DNA of 13,783 nt from JAYRWN01 sp041917975 (GTDB taxonomy: Bacteria > Bacteroidota > Bacteroidia > Chitinophagales > Saprospiraceae): the NCBI GenBank assembly GCA_041917975.1, contig JAYRWN010000149.1, positions 1 to 13,783 of the forward strand. Reading direction: 5' to 3'. The number at the start of each line of letters is the position of its first letter. Position 1 is the first letter of the stretch. This document shows, piece after piece, positions 6,922-13,783 of this stretch. The notes below the pieces were generated by a model. The model was not told the origin of the DNA and made no database searches. It saw only the letters and a list, made by a program, of their open reading frames with translations. The position numbers were made by a program, and so were the translations under genes.

Positions 6922-7214
6922 CAATTCCGGGTTAAATAAACCACTAATCCAATTACTAAGACAATTAACCACAAGGTAGCCGCTAATGCCAACGAACGAA
7001 AAATTTGTTTTCTTAAATCCAATAACAATTCCTTTTGTTCGGGGAATTTTACCGTCAGTTCCTTCTCCATCTTTTCTTTGCTGACTAATTGGCCGGCGCT
7101 GACGCTGATCCCTTTCTGTATCAATATTTTGTAGATCCGTAACACTTTTAACCGGAAATAGATGTTGATAAAAATCATGGCTCCAACCAACCCGGCAAAA
7201 ACGAATGGCATCAT
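6921..7214 (-). CDS. Small two-TM membrane protein of unknown function, first gene of the sugar-transferase operon
   Basis: A 97-residue protein with a hydrophobic helix at the N-terminus (about 2-21), a charged, probably helical middle (about 22-72, rich in Lys and Glu, with EKMEKEL and PEQKELLLDLRKQ) and a second helix near the C-terminus (about 73-94), ending YLTRN. I do not recognise a family. ATG codons at 7214 and 7211 are adjacent and either could be the start. It shares one base with the oxidoreductase start (TGATG) and lies 27 bases downstream of the likely transcription start of the operon, so it is very likely a real, expressed gene. Possible roles include a membrane anchor or partner for the next gene's product; nothing in the sequence decides this. 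Confidence 0.72.
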   Translation of the reverse strand: MMPFVFAGLVGAMIFINIYFRLKVLRIYKILIQKGISVSAGQLVSKEKMEKELTVKFPEQKELLLDLRKQIFRSLALAATLWLIVLVIGLVVYLTRN

Positions 7215-7247
7215 GCGCTTTTAAACTTTTTAGTGATTACTACCGCC

Positions 7248-7255
7248 CAAAAGTA
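7248..7255 (-). promoter_or_regulatory. Bacteroidota -7 promoter box for the minus-strand operon
   Basis: On the minus strand the bases read TACTTTTG, a perfect match to the Bacteroidota -7 consensus TAnnTTTG, ending 33 bases before the ATG at 7214. I do not find a good TTG -33 element at the usual spacing; the region there reads GGTGGTGG. It should drive the small membrane protein, oxidoreductase, lipoprotein and sugar-transferase genes. Confidence 0.5.
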
Positions 7256-7305
7256 AACTTTTCGTCCACCACCTCCGTTCTCGCCATCACATTTTTAGCA
7301 AAGGA

Positions 7306-7336
7306 TTGCATGAGGTTGAACGTTTTTTTATACTTT
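7306..7336 (+). promoter_or_regulatory. Possible promoter for the M14 peptidase gene
   Basis: TTG at 7306-7308 and TATACTTT at 7329-7336 are 20 bases apart, close to Bacteroidota -33/-7 spacing. The -7 match is imperfect (TTT present, final G absent). The box ends 24 bases before the ATG at 7361. Confidence 0.3.
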
Positions 7337-7360
7337 ACCCACCAATTAATAACAATTTTT

Positions 7361-9949
7361 ATGTACAAAATGTACGGTTGGCTTATCTTCTGGAGCTTAG
7401 CCACCTTTACCATCGCTCAACCCCTAAAACCTGATTTAAATTATTATTTACCCTCCATAACGTACAATCCACAGATACCGACGCCAGCGCAGTATTTGGG
7501 TCATGAAGTGGGCGAATGGCATGTGAGTCATGATCGGTTGTATGCCTATATGTTGAAATTGGCTGAACTCTCCGATCGCATCACCGTCGAAGAATATGCC
7601 CGCTCCTACGAAATGCGCCCCCTTATCCTGCTCACCATTACCTCCCCGGCCAATCATCTCCGGCTGCCGGAACTTAAACAGCAGCATCTGGATCTGGAAG
7701 ATGTCCAAAAAGGACGCTCCTTACAAACACAAAATATGCCGGTAGTTCTTTACCAGGGTTTTAGCATCCACGGCAATGAAGCCAGCGGGGTTAATGCCGG
7801 GTTACTGTTAGCCTATTATTTAGCCGCCGGGCAAAGTGCGGAAATCAACACCCTGCTTGATCAGGCCATTATTTTATTTGATCCTTGTTTTAACCCGGAT
7901 GGCGTACAACGGTTTTCGACCTGGGTTAATCAGCATAAAAGTTATCAGCTTTCCGCTGACCCTGTTTCCCGTGAATTAAATGAAGTCTGGCCGGGAGGAC
8001 GTTTTAACCACTACTGGTTCGACCTCAACCGCGACTGGTTGTTGCAACAACATCCAGAGAGCCGCGGCCGCGTAGCTAAATTCCATGAGTGGAAACCTAA
8101 TATTTTGACGGACCATCATGAACAAGGCAGCAATGCCACCTACTTTTTTATGCCCGGAGTACCCAGTCGTGTGCATCGATTGACACCTCCGGCCAATCAA
8201 GCCTTGACTAAGGACATCGCCGCTTTTCACGTGCGGGCTTTAGATAGTATCCGATCACTCTATTTTACGGAAGAAAATTATGATGATTATTATTACGGAA
8301 AAGGTTCCACTTATCCGGATATGTACGCCGGCATAGGTATTTTATTCGAACAGGCCAGTTCGCGGGGGCATAACCAGGAGACCGCCAATGGTTTATTAAC
8401 CTTTCCTTTCACTATCCGCAACCAGGTAAATACCGGCATCTCGACCTACCAGGCCGCCGTTCATTTGCGCACCAGATTGTTAAACTATCAACGCGATTTT
8501 TACCAGCAGGTAGCCGAAGAAGCGGCCCGTCACCCGGTGAAATATTATGTCTTTGGAGATCCTGCGGATCAAGGAAAAGTGGAACATTTCCTGGACATTC
8601 TACAACGTCATCAGATTGACGTATTTGAATTAAAAAACAGCATAACCAAGAACAATTACACCTACCGGCCAGGCGAAGCATTTATAGTGCCTTTGGAACA
8701 AAAAAACCACAAAGTTATCCGGGCGGTTTTTGAAACGGTTACGGATTTTGCAGATTCTATTTTTTACGACATCAGCACCTGGACGCTTCCTTATGCGTTT
8801 AACCTGGTTCATACCGACCTGGATGCCCGTTCACAAAGCCTGTTGGGCAGTAAAGTCTATCGCGGATCAGCTCCGGCCCATCTCCTGGACGGTACGGCGA
8901 CTTATGCCTATATTTTGCCCTGGCAAGACTATTATGCGCCAGCCATCTTGTATCAATTAATGGCTGCCGGCTACCAGGCGCGGGTGACCCAGATGCCGTT
9001 TACCGCTAAACTTCACCTGCAGACGAAAACCTTCCCTCATGGCAGTATCGTCATTCCGGTTCCGAAAGGACAAGATGCCGCCTTGCATGAGACATTCCGG
9101 ACTTTATCCTTAAAATATCAGGTAGAGATCGACGGATTAAATACCGGATACACGGAGGGCATCAATCTGGGTAGTCCAAACATTTTACCACTCACTCTGC
9201 CCAAAATAGTGATGTTCATCGGTAATGGCGTGAGCCCCAGCGATGCCGGAGAAGTCTGGCATTTATTGGACCAACGTATGCATCAACCCCTGACCCTGGT
9301 AGATGTGGCCCAGGCCAATAACATCGTCTGGTCCAAATACAACGTGGTGATTATGGCAGACGGAAATTATGGCGCATTAGCCAAGCCTGTACAGGATAAT
9401 CTGCGCGACTGGATCAGTAAAGGTGGAACCCTTATCGCCCTGGAAGGTGCAGCTAATTGGGCGACCGCCGCCGGGCTAGCCCAGGTCAAAGTTCGTAAAT
9501 TGGACCCACCTGGAAGCATCCTCCTCTACGACCAACTTGATGAAGCCCGGCGGTCCAACAACATTCCCGGCAGCATTTTTATGAATAAGGTAGACTTAAC
9601 TCATCCTTTGGGTTGGGGCTATACCCGGCCAGAGATCCCGGTATTCCGCCGTGGCAATGATTTCTGGGAGCAGCCCGAAAATAAACAGGCGGCTCCCCTA
9701 TTGTATACTTCCACCCCTTATCTCAGCGGTTTTGTTCCCGTCACCATGCTGCCCAAAGCCAGCCAATCCGCCGGAATTATCGTCCATCAAATCGGACGGG
9801 GGCGTGTCATCTGTTTCGCTGATAACCCCGTGTTCCGCGCTTTTTGGTTCGGCACCAATAAATTATTGCTGAATGCCATCTGGTTCGGTCGTTTAATCAG
9901 TCCACAGGCAGCGGAAAACGTGCTGTCACAGCGACCCGCCGAGGAATAA
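7361..9949 (+). CDS. Secreted M14-family zinc carboxypeptidase-like protein with C-terminal GATase-like domain
   Basis: I start at the ATG at 7361 (862 aa) because it opens a clear signal peptide, MYKMYGWLIFWSLATFTIA, followed by QPLKP. The frame stays open upstream to 7205, but that part does not look coding. The M14 domain spans about 40-390: zinc ligands in SIHGNEASG (His137, Glu140), NPDG (178-181), DLNRDW with the substrate-binding Asn/Arg (223-224), a third zinc-ligand candidate in DHHEQG (252-253), and FEQASSRG (Glu330) as candidate general base. M14 enzymes remove C-terminal residues from peptides. Long Bacteroidota members carry extra C-terminal domains; here about 613-708 (KIVMFIGNG, NVVIMADGNYG, LRDWISKGGTLIALEG) resembles a class I glutamine-amidotransferase-like flavodoxin fold and probably lacks amidotransferase chemistry, as I see no catalytic Cys there. 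It is exported, divergent from the sugar operon and monocistronic. The exact substrate is unknown. Confidence 0.9.
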   Translation: MYKMYGWLIFWSLATFTIAQPLKPDLNYYLPSITYNPQIPTPAQYLGHEVGEWHVSHDRLYAYMLKLAELSDRITVEEYARSYEMRPLILLTITSPANHLRLPELKQQHLDLEDVQKGRSLQTQNMPVVLYQGFSIHGNEASGVNAGLLLAYYLAAGQSAEINTLLDQAIILFDPCFNPDGVQRFSTWVNQHKSYQLSADPVSRELNEVWPGGRFNHYWFDLNRDWLLQQHPESRGRVAKFHEWKPNILTDHHEQGSNATYFFMPGVPSRVHRLTPPANQALTKDIAAFHVRALDSIRSLYFTEENYDDYYYGKGSTYPDMYAGIGILFEQASSRGHNQETANGLLTFPFTIRNQVNTGISTYQAAVHLRTRLLNYQRDFYQQVAEEAARHPVKYYVFGDPADQGKVEHFLDILQRHQIDVFELKNSITKNNYTYRPGEAFIVPLEQKNHKVIRAVFETVTDFADSIFYDISTWTLPYAFNLVHTDLDARSQSLLGSKVYRGSAPAHLLDGTATYAYILPWQDYYAPAILYQLMAAGYQARVTQMPFTAKLHLQTKTFPHGSIVIPVPKGQDAALHETFRTLSLKYQVEIDGLNTGYTEGINLGSPNILPLTLPKIVMFIGNGVSPSDAGEVWHLLDQRMHQPLTLVDVAQANNIVWSKYNVVIMADGNYGALAKPVQDNLRDWISKGGTLIALEGAANWATAAGLAQVKVRKLDPPGSILLYDQLDEARRSNNIPGSIFMNKVDLTHPLGWGYTRPEIPVFRRGNDFWEQPENKQAAPLLYTSTPYLSGFVPVTMLPKASQSAGIIVHQIGRGRVICFADNPVFRAFWFGTNKLLLNAIWFGRLISPQAAENVLSQRPAEE

Positions 9950-10297
9950 ATGATTTTTGAATTAAAATAAGATTTGTAAGGTTAATCGAAAATATGAGCC
10001 TTTGGGCAAACCCTGCAGATCGTATCCTTACTACCCCGGTTAAATCCGAGGTTCACCTTTCTGGTATAAACCGCAAAGCTGGCCAAAACGTCCGTTTGTA
10101 CCTCTCTCAACACTTATCCGATCGCTAAGGCATTGCAATTATCCTAAACCACTTTTTGAACGTCGGCAGGATATGGTTTAAGAAATTTACCAAGAGTGAG
10201 CATCGGCGAGGTTTGGACAACAGATTGTCAGGTCTCACGAATTTAATTAATATTCCGTCAATTTCCTTAACTTCATTCTGCTGAAATCCTGATACCC
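9950..10297 (+). other. 348-base intergenic region without a convincing gene
   Basis: This separates the M14 peptidase and MBL-hydrolase genes, both on the plus strand. A 69-codon minus-strand open frame (10125-10334) runs into the MBL gene and has no recognisable features. A 7-base inverted repeat, TAAACCA (10145-10151) and TGGTTTA (10174-10180), has a 22-base loop and no T-tract. I find no perfect TAnnTTTG box; TCCGTTTG near 10092 is one mismatch away but lacks a -33 partner. The promoter of the MBL gene is presumably here but cannot be placed. Confidence 0.5.
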
Positions 10298-11251
10298 ATG
10301 ATGAAAGTGAAATTCTGGGGCTGCCGCGGTTCATTGCCTGCCAGTTATCATGCGGACCATGTCCGTGAAAAACTTCGTGAAGTCCTTACTCACGCCATCG
10401 CCTTTGGCCTCCAATCAACGGAAGACATCCCCTCCTTTATGGATCAATTGCCGTTCCACCTGGCCGGCAGTTATGGCACCAATACCCCATGTGTAGAAAT
10501 CATCGGAGGCGATGAAGTGGTTATCTGTGATGCCGGCTCCGGGATTCGCGACCTGGGCAAACATCTGGTCGCCACCAAACTCACCGCCCCCCTCACCATC
10601 AATATCCTCATGTCCCATTTACACTGGGACCATATTCAAGGCTTTCCTTTTTTTATCCCGGCCTACATGCAAGGGACACGCATAAAATTTTGGGGCGGGC
10701 ATGAAACCCTTCAGGAAACATTTATCCGTCAGCAAAATGAACCGACCTTTCCTGTTCAATTTCGTGATATGGGCGCTGAAATGTCCTTTCATCATCTCGA
10801 GCCCCAGCACACCTATGATCTCGGCGGGTTTAAGGTCACCTGTATCGAACAACCGCATCCGGGAGGTTCTTATGGCTTCAGATTCCAATTAGGTGAGAAA
10901 TCCGCGGTGTATAGCACAGATGCTGAACATCCGGAGGATATGGAAATGGACGATTATCGCTTCCTGGAGTTTTTTAAGAATACCGATGTATTGATTTTTG
11001 ACGGCCAATTCAGTTTAGCAGATCATTTACATACCAAACAATACTGGGGGCATTCCAGCAATCTGGCCGCCATTGAATTAGCCGTACGGGCCGGTGTAAA
11101 AAAACTTGCCCTATTTCATTCTGACCACACCTATGATGATTATCAACTGCAAAAATTTCTTAAAGACAGCCAACGTTATCTCGAAATCTATGCCCCTGAC
11201 AGCCCCTTGGACTTATTGATCGCTTATGACCGCTTACAGCTGGTGTTATAG
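10298..11251 (+). CDS. MBL-fold metallohydrolase (beta-CASP-free, RNase Z/PhnP-like group)
   Basis: This 317-residue cytoplasmic protein (no signal peptide) starts MMKVKFWGCRGS; the second ATG at 10301 is equally possible. The metal-binding signature HLHWDH (107-112) is complete. Other conserved points are GTNTPC (60-65), CDAGSGIRDLG (77-87), EQPHPGGSYGFRF (184-196, candidate metal-ligand His187), YSTDAEH (205-211, candidate bridging Asp208), WGHSS (250-254) and FHSDHTYDD (273-281, candidate final His). The layout matches phosphodiesterase-like MBL proteins related to RNase Z and PhnP rather than lactamases or glyoxalases. An extra helical segment (about 17-55) between the first strand and GTNTPC replaces the short loop of simple members. 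Some relatives are fused to receiver or other signalling domains; here it is alone. It is convergent with the SpoIIE-type phosphatase gene. The substrate cannot be read from the sequence. Confidence 0.88.
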   Translation: MMKVKFWGCRGSLPASYHADHVREKLREVLTHAIAFGLQSTEDIPSFMDQLPFHLAGSYGTNTPCVEIIGGDEVVICDAGSGIRDLGKHLVATKLTAPLTINILMSHLHWDHIQGFPFFIPAYMQGTRIKFWGGHETLQETFIRQQNEPTFPVQFRDMGAEMSFHHLEPQHTYDLGGFKVTCIEQPHPGGSYGFRFQLGEKSAVYSTDAEHPEDMEMDDYRFLEFFKNTDVLIFDGQFSLADHLHTKQYWGHSSNLAAIELAVRAGVKKLALFHSDHTYDDYQLQKFLKDSQRYLEIYAPDSPLDLLIAYDRLQLVL

Positions 11252-11379
11252 ATAAAGGACTTAAGTCTTTAGTATCCTCAACATATTTTTAGCCATTTTT
11301 AGAAAAAACATAACAATTAATTAGGCTCATTACAGCTGACCAGAGAACATGCTTTGTTTACAAGATGACGATACGTTTA

Positions 11380-11406
11380 TGGAGGTACATCAGCTTCGCT
11401 GCTCCA
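11380..11406. other. Imperfect hairpin between convergent genes
   Basis: TGGAG (11380-11384) pairs with CTCCA (11402-11406), and nested inside them CAGC (11391-11394) pairs with GCTG (11398-11401) around TTC, leaving GTACAT (11385-11390) as a one-sided bulge. It lies 24 bases after the stop of the minus-strand phosphatase gene. No T-tract follows on the minus strand, so terminator function is uncertain. Confidence 0.25.
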
Positions 11407-11430
11407 GGATTATTTATTAATTAATAGTTA

Positions 11431-13284
11431 TCAAATGTCTCCTTTATAAAAAACCGACAACACAGTCATATCGTCATTTTGGTCGGCATTGCCCCTGAAG
11501 GATAACACATCTTTGATAATAGCTACAACCGAATCTTCAGCGCGTTTTATGGATCGATCTTTAAAGATTTTGACCAGCCGGTCATTGGAATAGAGTTTTT
11601 TATTGCGGTCCATGGCTTCGGTGATACCATCTGTATATAATAAAATTTGATCTCCCGGACTTATGTTCAGTCTATTTTCTGTATACTCATAGTGGTCCAC
11701 CGCCCCTAATACCGGACCATGTAGCTCTTCCAACTTATGAATATCTCCATTCGTATGAATAAGTAAAGGTGGATTATGCCCGGCATTACAATAAGCCAGT
11801 TGTCCGGACTTAATATTTAAAATTCCCAAAAAATAACTGACAAACATGGATGATTCATTCTCACTACAGATTTCCTGGTTCACTTGAGTTAATACTTTGG
11901 CCGGTGACTGAAAATATTGGGCATTGGTTTTTACCAAGGTCTTGGTCACGGCCATGAAGAGGGCTGCCGGCACCCCTTTATCGGAGACATCACCGATACC
12001 AAAGACCAGATGCTGTTCATCCACCATAAAAAAATCATAAAGATCTCCTCCAACTTCGCGGGCTGGCTCTAACGTTGCAAACAATTCTACTGATTTAAGC
12101 TCCGGAAAATTTCGTGGGATCATACTCATTTGAATTTCCCGGCCAACATTCAGTTCACTCTGCATGCGTTCATTATGTTTGGCAATGATGCGATTCAATC
12201 CTTCCAATTCTTGATTTTGCCGGGCTATTTCCGCATTTTTAGCCGCGAGTATGGTTTTAGATTTTTTTTCCTGAATAAAATTGCGGTAAATAAAAAAACT
12301 GATCAGACCTAGTGATAAAGCACATATCAGGAGCAAATTTCGCCAGGAGCGTTCTTTTTGAATAATTGCCGCATCGCGTTGCAATTGCTCGACAGCGCGC
12401 AAACTATCTATCTCCGCCTTTTGCGTTATGGCCAACAGTTCCAATTGGGATTTAGACAGGTTTTCAAATAAATTTCGGTTGATGGAGTCAATCTTATTTA
12501 ATTCCAGCTCGGATTTTTGCAGCTCGTATTTTTGTCGGATCAATACTTGCGTTTGTATCTTTTCCTTATTCTCAGCAATTTCTTTCAGCATTTTTTCTTC
12601 TTCCATCTGGGTACGCAATGTACTTAAGTCCACTTCCTTTTTCTGGAGCAATATATTATTTAGTGATTGCACCAGGCGATAATATTGTATGGATTTTTCC
12701 GTATTTCCGGCTTTCTCAAAAGTTTCAGATAAATAGCTGTAACAACTGCGTAACTCCTCTACATTATTTAATTCCCGCGCTATAGTGGCGGCTTCTTCCA
12801 ATCTCTGCAAGGATTCATCATATCTTTTTAAATTATTTAATACAATGGATATATTTTTTAGAGCCGCCAATAACCCTTCCCGGTTCTTAAATGACCGCCT
12901 GGCTGCCAGGGTCTTTTCAAAATGGTCTAAAGAAGATTTATAATCCCGCACATCCGCATACAGCATGCCTAGATTATTATGAATCATGGCTTGACCATTT
13001 TCATTACCTAACTTCTCATTTAATGTTAGAGATTGTTCATAATAGTTGATGGCCGATTTATATTGATTATGCTCCCAGTATAAGAATGCTATATCGTTCA
13101 ATTGCCGGGAGGCTTCTTTCAAATTGTTTTCTGCTATTCGTGTTGTATAGACTTGTTGCGCCAGGCTGATTCTGGCTGAATCGTCCCGCGATAAAGGTTG
13201 TGGTTGTGCAAATAGCGAACAATAACAAAAACAACCAATTGTTATCAGCCAATATCGGTGAAATATGACCTTTTGCAATAGCAT
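11431..13284 (-). CDS. TPR-coiled-coil-TM-SpoIIE (PP2C) serine phosphatase
   Basis: This 617-residue membrane signalling protein has a signal sequence at about 1-26 (YWLITIGCFCYCSLFA). About four 40-residue TPR repeats follow (52-210: LGMLYADVRDYKSSLDHFEK and similar), then a long coiled coil (about 211-312), one TM helix (314-336), a second coiled coil (338-380) and a SpoIIE/RsbU-type PP2C phosphatase domain (about 385-613). Its metal-binding and catalytic motifs are all present: GGDLYD (412-417), GDVSDKG (431-437), AGHNP (501-505), TDG (551-553) and NDDMT (603-607). By topology the TPRs face the periplasm and the phosphatase the cytoplasm. Relatives dephosphorylate STAS anti-sigma antagonists, but no STAS or RsbW-like gene is in view, so the target is unknown. 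The layout parallels Bacteroidota TPR-TM histidine kinases and LuxR regulators. The start lies 6 bases after the stop of the OmpL47-repeat gene, so they form an operon. Confidence 0.93.
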   Translation of the reverse strand: MLLQKVIFHRYWLITIGCFCYCSLFAQPQPLSRDDSARISLAQQVYTTRIAENNLKEASRQLNDIAFLYWEHNQYKSAINYYEQSLTLNEKLGNENGQAMIHNNLGMLYADVRDYKSSLDHFEKTLAARRSFKNREGLLAALKNISIVLNNLKRYDESLQRLEEAATIARELNNVEELRSCYSYLSETFEKAGNTEKSIQYYRLVQSLNNILLQKKEVDLSTLRTQMEEEKMLKEIAENKEKIQTQVLIRQKYELQKSELELNKIDSINRNLFENLSKSQLELLAITQKAEIDSLRAVEQLQRDAAIIQKERSWRNLLLICALSLGLISFFIYRNFIQEKKSKTILAAKNAEIARQNQELEGLNRIIAKHNERMQSELNVGREIQMSMIPRNFPELKSVELFATLEPAREVGGDLYDFFMVDEQHLVFGIGDVSDKGVPAALFMAVTKTLVKTNAQYFQSPAKVLTQVNQEICSENESSMFVSYFLGILNIKSGQLAYCNAGHNPPLLIHTNGDIHKLEELHGPVLGAVDHYEYTENRLNISPGDQILLYTDGITEAMDRNKKLYSNDRLVKIFKDRSIKRAEDSVVAIIKDVLSFRGNADQNDDMTVLSVFYKGDI

Positions 13285-13290
13285 GACCTA

Positions 13291-13783
13291 TTATTTCTCC
13301 GACGTGTAGAAATGAATAGTTTTGGTCGCTTCATTGCCTACCATATCCAAAGCTCGCATAACAATGGAATATTTTTGATTCCGATTAAAATTACGCAGAG
13401 GTGCCGTATACAATTGTTCAGCTTTTTCATTAATGCGATAATAAATTCTATCGCTCCCGGTCAATGCATCGGTGGCTGCTAAAAATAAAGTTGTGTAAGC
13501 GGGATAAACCGGCAACCCATCTTTATCTCCTACAGGTTGTGCACTAAAATTCGGCAATATGTCAGGTGCTTCAGCATCTACAAAAAAGTTAGTTTGGGCC
13601 AGATTACGATTATTTACATTATCATATCCAAATAATTCTAAGCGGTGTGCTCCGGATGCATTTACAGTGAACGGTTGATCGTATCGTAATTCAGCGCTAC
13701 TTCCATCTAGGCTATAACTGATGTATTGCAATCCCGATTCTTTGTCCTGGGCAGATAAATTAATCATAGTGCGCGGACTGATG
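13291..13783 (-). CDS. OmpL47-type beta-repeat protein, C-terminal part (5' end outside window)
   Basis: The reading frame is open to the window edge, so only about 163 C-terminal residues are visible; the Met at 13767 is internal (SPRTMINLSAQD continues upstream). Two related beta-rich modules can be seen. One has D-KESGLQYISYSLDG, Y-QPF-V and GAHRLELFGYDNVNNRN; the next has ATDALTGSDRIYYRINE, LYTAPL and KYSIVMRALDMVGNEA. The pattern 'D..SG...I.Y.ldG....Y..pf.....G.h.i...a.D..GN' is that of OmpL47-type repeats, found in surface or periplasmic proteins. It ends HFYTSEK, with no T9SS sorting domain, so it is more likely periplasmic or outer-membrane associated than T9SS cargo. It is immediately upstream of the SpoIIE phosphatase in the same operon and may act as its extracytoplasmic partner (inference). 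Confidence 0.78.
   Translation of the reverse strand, partial: ISPRTMINLSAQDKESGLQYISYSLDGSSAELRYDQPFTVNASGAHRLELFGYDNVNNRNLAQTNFFVDAEAPDILPNFSAQPVGDKDGLPVYPAYTTLFLAATDALTGSDRIYYRINEKAEQLYTAPLRNFNRNQKYSIVMRALDMVGNEATKTIHFYTSEK

Noticed and set aside
6922..6972. GTG-started 17-residue extension of the oxidoreductase
   Set aside because: It overlaps the preceding gene and precedes the Rossmann motif that normally begins these proteins.
7205..7360. N-terminal extension of the M14 peptidase (52 extra residues)
   Set aside because: It would place a signal peptide internally and overlap the divergent gene and its promoter; the ATG at 7361 fits an exported protein.
10040..10070. tRNA-like GGTTCAC near GGTTAAATCC in the intergenic region
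   Set aside because: No acceptor stem, anticodon arm or CCA-side pairing can be assembled around it.
10125..10334. 69-codon minus-strand frame before the MBL gene
   Set aside because: No family resemblance, it runs antisense into the MBL start, and it has no promoter box; it is treated as intergenic.
11255..11280. Near-palindrome around GACTTAAGTC after the MBL gene as a terminator
   Set aside because: The palindrome has no loop without breaking pairs, the alternative stem has a bulge, and the T-run is short and distant.

Overview
The window looks like a chromosomal segment of a Bacteroidota genome, most likely in or near the Saprospiraceae. The evidence is a secreted protein with a type IX secretion 'gliding-motility-associated' (type B) C-terminal domain (PNIFSPNGDGINDVF), the Cys-Asn-Gly-Ile-Asp-Asp-Asp-Gly-type motif common in secreted Saprospiraceae proteins, several lipoproteins, a TAnnTTTG-type -7 promoter box, and starts without obvious Shine-Dalgarno sequences. 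I see no tRNA, rRNA, CRISPR array, transposase or phage gene. Family assignments rest on reading motifs, not on database searches.

Layout. (1) 1-556, plus strand: the 3' part of an ABC ATPase of the MlaF type (lipid transport across the envelope), cut by the window edge. It converges on (2) 564-2174, minus: a secreted protein with a lectin-like beta-sandwich, Ig-like modules and a T9SS type B sorting domain. (3) 2342-3460, minus: a PhoD-like metallophosphatase that appears to be a lipoprotein. (4) 3488-3662: an intergenic region rich in hairpins, with a strong intrinsic terminator that points along the plus strand although no plus-strand gene precedes it. (5) 3663-7214, minus: a tightly packed four-gene operon in transcription order (small two-TM membrane protein, Gfo/Idh/MocA oxidoreductase, lipoprotein with a carbohydrate-binding-like C-terminus, polyprenyl-phosphate sugar-1-phosphate transferase). 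A perfect -7 box lies just upstream. (6) 7361-9949, plus: a large secreted M14 metallocarboxypeptidase-like protein, divergent from the operon. (7) 9950-10297: 348 bases without a convincing gene. (8) 10298-11251, plus: an MBL-fold metallohydrolase. It converges on (9) 11431-13284, minus: a TPR/coiled-coil/TM/SpoIIE-type PP2C serine phosphatase, 6 bases downstream of (10) 13291-13783, minus: the C-terminal part of a protein with OmpL47-type beta repeats, cut by the window edge.

How they fit together. Most genes act at the cell envelope. The operon in (5) suggests making a modified sugar and loading the first sugar phosphate onto undecaprenyl phosphate for a surface glycan, together with a sugar-binding-like surface lipoprotein. 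The pair in (9) and (10) suggests an envelope-spanning signalling unit: an extracytoplasmic beta-repeat protein, a periplasmic TPR sensor and a cytoplasmic serine phosphatase. The two most unusual signals are this pair and the orphan plus-strand terminator at 3608-3639, which may mark a small RNA. Neither is proven by sequence alone.
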